Positions 45,073 to 56,700 of a stretch of 64,000 bases of DNA are shown piece after piece. The stretch comes from Saxidomus purpurata (lineage: Eukaryota; Mollusca; Bivalvia; Venerida; Veneridae), in the NCBI GenBank assembly GCA_022818135.1, contig JAFMSR010000001.1, forward strand, positions 36,052,672-36,116,671, written 5' to 3'. The translations under genes were made by a program, and so were the position numbers. Within the stretch, counting starts at the first letter, position 1. Each line of letters opens with the position of its first letter. Below the pieces are notes generated by a model that searched no databases, was not told the origin of the DNA, and saw only the letters and a list, made by a program, of their open reading frames with translations.

Positions 45073-48000
45073 GTTTGTGCCCTAGCAAACATTATGACTC
45101 AATGTGAACTTTTACAATTAAATCTGAGCATCAATTAATCTAAGAACGTTTTACAACACAAAACCTACTCACCCAAATAGATGAGTTGAAAATATATGAA
45201 TGATACGTGCCTTATTGTAGACACTGTCCAAAAGAGTAACATTATCAAATCGTATTGTTTCCATTCCTGCTTTATGAGTTTGAATGAAGATTATGTTTCA
45301 AGGTGTTTTAAGCTATTTAAAATACCAAAAATGTCCATTGCAGTTATAATGAAACAAAAAGCTCAATCGCATTTTAATGAAAATTAAATTTCTCTCGTGT
45401 AAGAAAAGTTTTACCTCAAAGTTTAAAGATTTAATTTAAAGACTGTTGTTGTTGTCATTGGTCTCAAAGAATATCACTTTAAATTAATTTGCAATTAGTG
45501 ATCTTCACTCAGTGTTGATCAAGTAAGACAATTCAATGTCATACAATGATGGATACCGTGTCCTTATTACGTGTACCTACACTTACGCAATAATGTAATG
45601 TATTTTATTATATTTGAGCGTTATGTTGACTTTGCCATACATGTATCAGCAATTACAAACCATCATACCAATACATGAATATTAATGTAAATACACCTGC
45701 CGAAACAAAGTAACCTTGATTAAACATGTCGAAATCTATAAACGTCAAAAGTACTGTCAGCCCCGATCAAAAAAATGTAAAGATATGAACATTGAGTCCT
45801 GTAAAACAGTTACAGCGTTATATTATGTACCACTTGTTTTAGATACAAAGTTTTAAGTTAGTGGTGTCGTACATGTAATATTGTCCTTCCAACGTCTAAA
45901 CATTTACGGCTTCCGCAGAAAAGAACTAACATATGTAAAAACCAGATATGTACCATATGTACCTATAGAGCTACGCCCATGAATCTTAGCTAGTGTGCGA
46001 CTCTTTTGATGGAGGTATTCTCGTAACTCTCATGATTATCTGAGATCTAGCTAAGTAATAAATTGGAAGCCGATTTTAAGACTTTAACAAAATAATTCCA
46101 CATGCCGATATATCTATACTGATCGTCGGTAAGAACCTATGTTTGAGGTCCAATCCCATTAGAACTACTGTTCGTAGAGGTCCAACTGTGTTCTGCAAAA
46201 CAGTAATCGAAAATTTGTTCTTCCTAACCACGCATACATGTAATATAATGGATAGAAAACAGAGTTTGTGCACCTAAAAGCTATCTGCAGATACTGTGAT
46301 TTACTTAAAAGCAGTCATAAATCAAGAATTGAATTGCGGAAAGTCTGGCATTGTGATTGCGTCTGGGTTGAGACATAATGAAGTATGGGAAGATTACCAG
46401 TAAAATCCGATTCATAGGAGCATAAATCAAAGTTAAATTATAAAATATATCTATAAAATGGAATAAAGGCTTATCGACACTTCACCTATACATAATAATT
46501 CATTTCGTAAGCTAAACATAAAAATAAGACAAGATTTTTTTTCTTGTTTATTCATAATAACATTAGTTTTTGTTAATTTATTTTACGTCTGTTATTTCTT
46601 TGGCAATGAAAGACCACCCTTGATGGTACCAAACGCTAGTCTGGGATAACCACCACTTTACTGGGTGGACTGAGGCACGTACTTGTGGTATCCGGTGTCT
46701 TACTGGTACCGGATAATCCATATGACCAACGCCCCCAGGAAAGTTTTAGTTACAAATGTATTTTAGAGGATAGTGCAAGATACAGAACACGTCCCGTTCC
46801 AGAGACACCGCCTGGTTCTTTAACATGCCCCGTGTACAGCAAAGATATATCATCATCATCCGAAAGACCAAACGGGTGTCTTTCTGTACGACACACCTTT
46901 AATGATCTGTCACGTGACCCAGTCAGCAATTACTACAGATAAATGATGATTGTGTTTGGCATTTCAAGCGTTACATTGTTATATATAAAAGATAAAACCA
47001 CTCACGTTATGGTAATTTACATTTTGGCATTCCACAGACATTGTCTGGACCTGTTATCAACAAATTTAAAGCAAAATTTAGATGAAGTATTAATAAAAAA
47101 TCAGAAGTCAAAGACATGTAAGGAAAATTCTACAACGTGGTGTGAAATTGACTGTTGTCTCACTGGTAGCATGTTACTCACTTGATATTATGGCTCATTG
47201 ACAAGAACATTGTCTCAAATTGTACCTGTGAGCTTCCTGTTTGTTATAATGTTCTGTTGCCCTCAAATTCTAAAGTACAAAGATTGTTGGCTTTTAAATG
47301 CAATATGACGACTAACCTAAGTGCTGTTGCTCAGTCCGGAATAGTTTATGTAACTATTTACTTTGTTTTACCTTGATACAACGGTACTTAAATGGAATTG
47401 CAAATGACTGTTAATGACTGTTTAATTCGGTTTCAATACTTTTTTTTCAGAGCAGGGATGTTCAAGGAATACCGCAATACCCCTCGTGCGCAGAGACCGA
47501 CTCTTTATCGATTTTTTTAGATATGATTAGAAACAAAACACCGAATATTTTCAAATCAATGAATATCTAAAAGCGATCTGAATACCATGTGTTTTATGGG
47601 CTGCTATAAATGATTTTTAAATAATAAAACATCATTAAAAAATTTGTACCACTTCTGGTAATGAATTTATGCTAGACCAATTATTAAATTTCACTTTCGC
47701 CGATGCAATGTGTTAATATGATAAGTTTTGTTTGGAGTAGGTCCATCATAGTCAAAACTAATCAATCCATTGGGAAAACCGCGCGATCCCATATCTTCCC
47801 ATTGATGAATACTTACTATTGAACATCTTAAGAGTACAATGCAATTGCTTGAGAAATGCTTACGTTTTCAAAAACCATCGATCTAGGACTTTGGACAGCT
47901 TCTTCGCGAGCCAAACGTGCGTAAAGACAGCATATATTTCAGACTACTTGTTCTAAATTGACAATTGGCTGCCACGCCAAACTCAAATAGATGCCAAGAA

Positions 48001-48247
48001 AAGTTAGTTTGCCGTTTTCTTTGTCTTATGTTGCAGGCTTAAGAAGGAATGGGCCAGCGTTGGTCTTTACCCATCAAATTCACAAAATCTGGCTCAATGT
48101 GGTTTCGCTAATCTTAAATAACCTTAAAGCATCTGTTAAAATACGATATGGGCTCAGCATTCCCCTGCGGTTAGCACTTCATTCATGTATGTTGGAATAA
48201 AATGGAGCCGATGCAAATCCATCAACATGATCATCACCATCATCGTC
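45073..48247. other. Gene-poor region
   Basis: AT-rich DNA. Plus-strand frames at 46685-46942 (non-ATG start; Pro/Ser-rich VPETPPGSLTCPVYSKD) and 46943-47185 (ATG) lie back to back in a locally GC-richer patch with no recognised similarity. They may be chance or a decayed exon. Confidence 0.35.
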
Positions 48248-48250
48248 AAC

Positions 48251-48297
<47 letters not shown>

Positions 48298-48400
48298 CAC
48301 CATCACCATCACCATCTTCATCATCAGCATCATCAACAACAACAATAACAACAACAACATCATCATCAACATTATAATCATTATCAGCAGCAGCAACATC
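48248..48400 (+). repeat. Compound trinucleotide microsatellite
   Basis: (AAT)n at 48248-48296, then CACCAT/CATCAT and AACAAC blocks. The Ile/Met-rich and Asn-rich open frames on both strands are by-products. Confidence 0.95.
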
Positions 48401-48408
48401 AGCATTCT

Positions 48409-49954
48409 AATACAGGATACAGCTCCTTTCAAATACAGCTCCCCGGGCAGTTGTATTCGGTGCACATTAACGAATACAGCTGTATTCGAACCATATCATA
48501 TGCACATTCGAATAAAGCTCCCTATTAATCAAAGCGCTTTGAGCGCTGAAGGCCTGGGGGCTATATATTAACTCCCCTAAAAACAACTTTTGACCTTCGT
48601 GATTTACGCTGAACCTTACCTAAAGCGCGGGTCGAAATGTGCATAGAGCGAAATTTAGTATATGACACAGAATTAATGATTCACAAATATATGGGTGGCA
48701 GGGAAGTTTGTTTTATTATAAAACGTACGTTGAATGAAAAATAATCACATGGTCAACAATATCAATTGTTTGAGAGAACAATAAAAATAATTCAATCTGC
48801 GCTTTGTTCAACTTCAAGCGATATCTGTGGTCGAAGGTACCAGACAAGACCTTGAAACAGAAAAAACAAAGCAAACCAACAAGAAATATAAATACAGTAC
48901 TGTACAATGTGATAACAGGAAATCAAAAAGATTCTTGGTTACCTTGAAGTTGTAATCGGTGAAAGCGTTCACTGGGCCTTGACATGCAGCGTCCTCGATA
49001 AATGGCGGGTGATTTTGATCACGGGAATCTTTTTTTTAAAGAAATTTATTTTTAGGTAAATATATATGTAATCGTTCGTAAATAAGAAAGCTGTCAATGC
49101 AATAACATCAGAAATTTGAAAATCAAACTACAAACTCTTATATCGAATTCCGTACGTTTCCTTAAACATCCGTACTTTTCGGCGTGCTATGCATATGATT
49201 ATCTTCCGTAATCAGCTAACAGCGCAGTAATTCTAAAACAGAAAAATTGTGTAATGCAGCCCGTAAGCTATAGACCTTTCTGCAATCGTTTGAAGATGTA
49301 TGTACTGTTTTTATTTGTAATATGTTCTTATCGTATGCGACATTCAAACAAAAGATTGATCTGGTCTGTCTTGCACTACTTTCCCAAAGCGCATGTTTAC
49401 AGTTGTTATTCGCACATAGCACAGTTAAATTGTCTGCAGTGTTTGAAATGTGGTATGCTAACTTGGGCCTAGGGGACTTTCAGTCCCCAGGCGAAAGTCC
49501 CCAGGCCAAAAAACAGAAGTGTGAGTACGTGGTGATGTGTCGTTTGGCCAAATGAATTTATATCTCCACTTTAGGAAGAAGCTTGGCAGCTCCGAAACTT
49601 GTAAGTCAATGACCAAATTGCAGTTCGATAGTTTGGGTCCATCTGCCCGAACATATGTCTGTTGTCCTACCCTGTTTGTTGTCTTATCAGTCCGTCTGTC
49701 GGGCCTTACACCCTGGTGTGAACGTGCTTCATTCCGTCAACAATTTATTTATGAAATGAAGTACAAAATCACTCAAAACGTGCCGCAACGATACGCCTTT
49801 AATACACTGCTATGTTACATCGGGTCACTGGGGAGCTCTATTCGAAAAAAAGGTACAAGAACCCCGAATACAGCTCCCATTTGATTAGAGGAGCTGTATT
49901 CGTTAATGCGCACCGGGGAGCTGTATTTGAAATGAGCTGTATCCGGTGTTACAT
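48409..49954. mobile_element. Inverted-repeat DNA element, 1,546 bp, with 8-bp target duplication
   Basis: AGCATTCT occurs at 48401-48408 and 49955-49962, exactly outside a pair of inverted segments. The left reads GGATACAGCTCCTTTCAAAT then ACAGCTCCCCGG; the right, reverse-complemented, reads GGATACAGCTCATTTCAAAT then ACAGCTCCCCGG, and both continue to CATTAACGAATACAGCT. The inverted ends are about 70-90 bp, each with several GAGCTGTATTCG boxes in both orientations. An 8-bp duplication is characteristic of hAT-type insertion, but the extreme termini are not a perfect match and no transposase is present. Non-autonomous. Confidence 0.68.
49463..49510. repeat. Stem-loop within the 1.5-kb element
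   Basis: TTGGGCCTAGGGGACTTTC (49463-49481) pairs with GAAAGTCCCCAGGCCAAA (49493-49510), about 16 pairs with one bulge and a GC-rich stem. It stands out in AT-rich DNA. Confidence 0.7.
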
Positions 49955-50204
49955 AGCATTCTCGTCAGAAACATTATCATCCTCATTCCTGTCTCCTTCG
50001 CTCTTTCTTCCTTAACACAAGACTCCTGTTTGCTATAAAACTGAATAAAAGATTGATTCGATGTTTTACAGATTATTAGAAGAGTACATGTACACTTCCA
50101 TAGAAAATATCTTTATTGGTGATTTTGTAACAACCCTCATGCGTTCATAAATAGCAAACTTATATCCATTTAACGTTGACATATATGATACAATACTGGA
50201 TTAC

Positions 50205-50450
50205 AAGTAGAATTATTATATAATTTACTAGGCATTGAAACTGCAAGCCTCAGCGAGGTGGGATTCTAAATTGCTCATGAAATTCACCAGACTTCTTGTT
50301 TAATGGACATATTTCAAGTAAGATTTCATTCTAATGCCCTCTAAAATGATTAGGAAAGACATTAGTGTTGCACAAATTTCTGCAATCTAAAACTATTATA
50401 GCTATATGCATGAGAGCTCATCTTGGAAATATAGCAAGGAACAAAATATG
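50205..50450 (+). repeat. Direct repeat pair, copy A
   Basis: Shares AGAATTATTATATAATTTACTA, then ATTGCTCATGAAAYTCACCAG, CTTGTTTAATGGACA and CTGCAATCTAAA with 52335-52580. The identity is roughly four-fifths by eye. No coding frame is shared by both copies. Confidence 0.75.
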
Positions 50451-51374
50451 TCATAACTGCAGAGAAATGATGTGAAGTCAGTGTATCTATGAAGTAAAGG
50501 GGAGTAATGTACAGTTATCAAAGAACATTTTACGTTCGAAAGTTGAAACCCTCTAAGTGAACTGTAATTGTATAAAGATACACATACATCTTAAACAAAA
50601 CCATGAAAATACGTAATGAAAGAGTCATATTTTCATATAGTTATGTATGTGTGCAGAAACAAGTTAGATATAACATGTATTTCTAAATTTTAGGAGTTAG
50701 GCGTAGTGTTTTTAAGGTAGTACATCCATAATGCAGTATTTCAAACCTTAATAAACTTAATGTTTTTACAATCTATACCTGTTAAATGACTAGTGTGCAA
50801 ACTTTGAAGACATTTAACCATATAATTAAACGTTTTATCATTTTTTTGTTGCCCCACCCCCACTTAAGAAATACTGGAATCATTTAAAAGTACCATATAA
50901 AGTTAAAATAGGTATGTTTGCAAGTATTTATGTACAATGTATATTTGTTTTTGTTCTAGGCTCCAGAACATATTGCACTCAATGTAAAATTACAAAACAT
51001 GTAATAAAAGTCTATGAGTTGAACACGGGTAACAAAAAATATGCAATAATAGGGGACACAATTGACCTAATTTTGTCCTAAAAAATATCACACATGTAAA
51101 ATTATAAGAATGTAGCAAAAGATTCGGAGTAGAGGCATCACTACTGATTGTGGAACTTTCACAAGTGGTTTATGAACTGCAATATAAAAAAGGTGATACT
51201 GTTTTGCCGATATGGTTTTTTAGATATTGAACTTTTAAAATTGACCATGGTTAGCTTTTATATTTTCAACGATAAAATTAAGGAATGTGAATTATAGATC
51301 TTATATCTTGCAAAATAACATAAATGTTCATGTATTTCAATTTAATATCTAAAATAAAAAATAACGAAACAAAA
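50451..51374. other. Gene-free AT-rich stretch
   Basis: No supported feature. Confidence 0.45.
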
Positions 51375-51447
51375 AAAAGGCTTCCATGGGGATTGAACCC
51401 AGTACCTCTGGATCTCAAAGCGGACGATCTACAACTGCGCCCCGATA
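51375..51447 (-). repeat. tRNA-like sequence (SINE head or tRNA pseudogene)
   Basis: On the minus strand a B-box GGTTCAATCCC (51388-51398) is preceded about 34 nt upstream by an A-box-like GGGGCGCAGTTGT (51431-51443). The acceptor stem cannot be paired and the anticodon arm is poor, so it is not a functional tRNA. A SINE head is likely. Confidence 0.4.
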
Positions 51448-52334
51448 AAAAATGTGCACAGCTACAACATCCAAAGTATTCCAAGTGGTCATATAGCAGG
51501 AAGTACTCATTACACCCCAACCATCTTAAACGCATAACGTAAGTCTCCATTTAGGCTTTACCACTTAAACGGACAACGGAACACTCAAAGAACGTCTGCT
51601 ATAGATTTATGTTAATTCTATGTATGAAATTCGTTGTCATATGTTCACGCTCTGCATTAAATTCACATCTGCATCCAACAGGAAAATGAATATGACATAG
51701 CAGGTTTGGGCTCTGCATGCGCTATATAATGAAAATTGTGCCAATAAATGTATTCTTCTCCACTGATTTAACATGTGCTGATCCATAAGAGCTCAGTTGC
51801 AAAGTCAATACAAAAGAGCTTGACTCCGTAACAGATAATTGCCAAAAGAAGCGTGGATAGCTGCCAAGAAAATTGGCATTGGAATATAAATGATACACAT
51901 TTTCGACCAGTTTTACAAATCACTGTTTATAGACGTCTATGACTTGCTTTGTGAAATCTGTATTTTGTTTAATTGCGAAAACCTATGTTCGTTTAACAAC
52001 AATTTTCACAGAGATCTAATATCAAACATGTTATCGTTCCAGATCACATAAGTATCATTGTTGTCTAATTTTGAAGAATGAAATCAGCTACTGCTGTGCC
52101 CCACTCTACATATTCCCAATTTTCCTAATTTCAGCCGAAGGAGCCTCTCAAAAGGTGTGATATAAGGTCCAGGACCACCTAGGCATTGTTTTGCTGGATG
52201 CATATATCGGAGACTATAAAATTTAGTCAGTATTTATAAGAACGCCCTTAAATGCTAACATTTTAGAAAATCCCTCGTTTGAAACTTAACTGAATTCCAG
52301 CAATTTTGTTGACATAATATAAAGATAAAGAACT

Positions 52335-52580
52335 GCATTGTTAATCGAATTATTATATAATTTACTACATTGTATGTATTTTATCTGCAAGCCATAGCAA
52401 GGTAGGAATCTAAATTGCTCATGAAACTCACCAGACTTCCTGTTTAATGGACAGATTTCGAGTAAGATTTCAGTTTTAATGCCTTTTAAAATGATTACAA
52501 AAGACATTTAGCTGCACACATATCTGCAATCTAAACCTATTATAGTTCCTTGCATATGAGTCCGCATTGTAAATTTAATC
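52335..52580 (+). repeat. Direct repeat pair, copy B
   Basis: Second copy of the 50205-50450 segment, about 2.1 kb downstream in the same orientation. The sequence between them is not duplicated and carries no LTR-type TG..CA borders that I can see. Confidence 0.75.
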
Positions 52581-53508
52581 AGGGACGAAAGATCTCGCTG
52601 TTACAGAGAAAGGACGTAAAATCTCTATATTTACGACAACACAGAGGAGTGCAGCGAACAGAGAACATTGTAAACATCAAGCATCACAGTTTGACTTGAA
52701 ATTATATATCATAAAATGTAAACAATATAAAACAAGTCAATTTGTACATTGGTAATATCGATCTTAGGTGGCAACGGATAAAATATTATTATAAGGTGAC
52801 AAATGGTAAGAAATCACAACTAAAACTGTCCCCATGAATAATAGGAAGGAGCAGAACAATGTTGGTACGGAGCTTCAACAAATTAAAACTCACATAAAGA
52901 TATCCAGTGCTATTTTTCGCAGGCCATGACTTACACTTATAAGTCTGTTGAGATTGAGAGGTCATATTTTTTCTCTTCAAGTCTGTTTTCTTTTTAGAAA
53001 GTATCCCTATAAAAAATTTGTCTCAATCAATGCTCATCTCAAAAGAGTCAAGGGAAGAAGAAATTGTGAAGATGTTATAAAAATGCACAGAAAAGACAGG
53101 AGGTAATGACTCTAACGACTGATGCCAGTCTAGCCATGACTGGACAGTGGGCTATTTCACGAAAGTTAGTAATATCTGGCAATGTTAGTACTTTAAATTG
53201 AGATTCCCACACAAAGTAAAATACAAGTTTTGTAGGTGTTTAGTTGTGACTAGATAAAAATATCACAAGTGAAGCCGTAAATCATAATATCTTAAGTAAT
53301 GGAACTAATTGATATTAAAGATATGTATTTTTCACAAGCATTTGGTAATTTACCATTTATCCGAGCTTTCATCTAAGCTTAACAGCAGCACAGTACGAAG
53401 ACATACATTTCAATCATAAAATGTCTCGCATATTGTTATAACACGATTAAATAACTAAAAACAAAATAATTTTTTAATTTGTATTTTCAATTAACAACAT
53501 TTACTAAA

Positions 53509-53514
53509 TTTAAT
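53509..53514 (-). terminator. Possible polyadenylation signal of NAALADL1
   Basis: ATTAAA on the minus strand about 40 nt after the NAALADL1 stop. This is a weak variant signal supported only by position. Confidence 0.3.
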
Positions 53515-53555
53515 GATAATCCAAAATATGAAATTTCAAATTGATTAAGCATTCG

Positions 53556-53763
53556 TCAATAGTCATACATAAAGTTGGAAACATCTTTGAGTGTAGTAGT
53601 CGCCGACTGTATGCTGAAGAGAATGACAGAGAAATGCTTCTTCACGTCTTCCCATTGTTTGTTTATGTTATTGCCTACCCTGATTTCCGTCAATGCATCT
53701 GCCAAGCCGGGGAAACTGCTCCCTGAATAGCTGTCTATTGTACTTTCAGCGAAAATAATGTGC
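53556..53763 (-). CDS. NAALADL1: NAALADL1 exon 17: C-terminus and stop
   Basis: [20 protein letters not shown] then [10 protein letters not shown] and [20 protein letters not shown]; stop TGA at 53558-53556. The PSMA Lys699 position is Ser, and Tyr700 is kept. Confidence 0.93.
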
Positions 53764-56700
53764 CTGTGGAATAAGATGATACAAGTAAACTTTACATGTA
53801 TCATTTATGTTTCTTTGTAAGGGTTGTTTGTTTAAAGGCCAAGTCCACTGAAATGAGTGTTTATAACCCGGTCGTTTAGAAGTATGGTATGGTGTTTGTT
53901 TCAATGTAGTAACTTTTGTTCATATTCTGCACGTTTGCATTGTTTTAGGGCATACATAAACGTGTGATATTACTTATTTAATATTTATCATGTCATAAGT
54001 ATTTTCCATGCCATATCTGAGGATACATTATGTACCGTATCTTCTTTCTTGCTTTTATGCTTCTTTTTGAAATTTGTGATTATTTTAATATCATTTGAAT
54101 TCGAATAGTTGACAAGCTTTATGATGAAAGCACATTGTTAACAAAGTAAGATGCATGTTTATTACCTTTTCAGTCGTCTTCCAGGTAGCCCAGCTGGATC
54201 AAGGAACGCTCTGTCCAGCTGCATGAGCTGATCATTGATACGGCGGACAACGAAGGGACTGTCAACAAATTATAAACATATAAAATAGTTATGTACAATT
54301 GTTTGTTTTCTATCATCAGTATAGGGTGTTTATATTTTATACACATTTAAACGTATATGAATCAACACGATGCCTTTTAATATTGGAAAAATCTTAATAA
54401 AAGTACAAAACATTAACAACAAATTTAAAATACGAAATGTCTAATAAATCTTGTTTCATTCGTGGAAAACAGGAAATCAAGAAAAAACATATAGGTATTT
54501 GAATAAAAGAAAGAATCGAATACTTACTCGTTTAAATTTGCTGTTTGTATGTGTGTCTTAAACTCTTTTCCAGCTTCAGTAAAATTTGCTATTGCTTTCT
54601 GCAGAAGAGCTACAAAATCACGATTACTTGAAATATAAAACATGATGAGAACTATTTCAATTTGTGTATGGTTTTCCTTGCATTTCTTCAAAACAATGTT
54701 AAGAATATGTTAGTTGCCGAAGAAGTTAAAAATCATATGAAAGCAAAGAAGCTACACGCGTGAGAGGTATAGAATATAAAATTTTATGCTATGTAGTTGA
54801 GCTTGTTTTTAAAAATCTTCTAAATGTTTCTACTCTGCATCAATGTATTTACAAAATTACAAAAACGTAAAAAGTGTAAATTCGACCCTTAAACGAAATG
54901 GACATTACAACATTCATTTAATTGATACTATATTACATCATCCCCTAAGATACATTTATTACATCACCTCTTAAAAAGTTTAAGACTAACTTCTAAACTG
55001 AGTCGTTGGATTAATAAAATACACTGCAAAAGGCACCTTTCTCCCAAACAAATATCACGATTTTTCAGACGCTATTTTACAAATAATTCACTAAAGTCTA
55101 CATTTAGCCGAAAGTAGAATTATATTTACTCGTATCTAATCCTTTGTCATTCATTTGTTGACCAAAGTTAGCTAGAAGAGTATTAGCGAGATCGTCGAGT
55201 ACAGTAGAGTAATCAGTAATGTCGAACGGTAGCATCAGGCTGTCTGCCAAATCTCTCGCCACTTCTGTCCAGAGCTGACCGATGGCTGTATGAAACTATA
55301 AAACCAATAAATCAGTACAACCATATCTGCTGAATACTAGTTTGCATTGTTATACATTGCTTATTTTATTGATACAAAATACAAGCGATAGTGAGAAATA
55401 GGACAGTTTTCATACTTTGCCATTTTAACGCGTTCAAAGAGGACTTCAAACCATTGGTAAACCGGTGCAATTCATTTCATTACCAAATACATTGAAAACC
55501 TCTACAAGTGAACTGTAATAATATTATCTTCATCTTCAAGGCCTACCTTGAAACCTTTGTCCATGATTTTATCAACAAGATAAAACGTTTCGTATGCAGA
55601 ATGGTACATAGGGTAGGATGACACTTTGAAACGTCTCTGAAATGAAATTGAAACATCTATTTTTTAATTATGGCATAATATGTACAAATGGACATCATTT
55701 TTCTCCTATGCAGATTAAATCAGACATAATTCAAACAAAAGCCAAACAACCATTTTAATGGCGTATCCAGCGGGGAAAGAAAGTTGTTTCCACCTCGTAA
55801 ATTAATTTTTTTGAAATATCAAAGGGTCTCTCCGTTACCCGATAAAGAATATGTTTATTAACATGTGAGGTGTATACTGTTTTCAGTTCTTTCTCTTGGT
55901 ATTTAATCTCTCACCTATCAGAATACAAAATAGACAACAAATAAAATTGGTGCCTAAACGACTGATAAATGAAAGTCATGGTAATTGGAAATACTGAATT
56001 AACCGTCTAATCTACACACATCCAAACTTATACGAATAACTATTACAATGTTAGATTTTGAAGAAGTCGAATCAAACTCACATCCCATGTAAATCTAATG
56101 TCCATCACTGGTATACCAAGACGGTCTCTAAACGGTGCATAGTCACTACCAGCTCCCGGTAACTTAATCCTGAAAATTAGGGCTAATGTTACTGTGAAAA
56201 GTTCACTTAAACAATTAGGTAACAAAGCCATTGACATTAAAAACATACACATGAATTGTTCTTACAATTAAGTTTTCAATACAAAACTGTTATTGTAATA
56301 CAGAATAAGAAAACGAGTAAATAAATTGAACGAACAAATAACAAGTCATTTAACATATTTGGCATTATTCATTTAGATACATGTTTCAGACAGACACATA
56401 GGGTGACACGAGTGAAAATGCTAACTATGGCTACATACTGTGGACGATTGAATTTAGCTTCAGGAAATGTTTTCATCCAAGTGTCATAAACTTTTACACG
56501 ACCTGCTTCGACTTCTGCCTTGTTAGGATTTGAAACTTTCTTCGCTGCTTTTATCAAAGCATTGTACAGCATTGGGGTTCCCTCTGCCTCGAGCGAAAAG
56601 TTTCCTAAAGTAATTGGAACATGTTTGTCATTATATCCTCTTTTTGTTCAAATTTATTGTAAGTCTTTGTTTTTAACCACTTTGAGACCATTGATATGGA

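Noticed and set aside
48154..48571. Ile/Met- and Asn-rich ORFs on both strands
   Set aside because: They are translations of the (AAT)n and CAT/AAC microsatellites.
51375..51447. Functional tRNA gene on the minus strand
   Set aside because: A- and B-box-like motifs are present but the acceptor and anticodon stems do not pair; better read as a SINE head or pseudogene.
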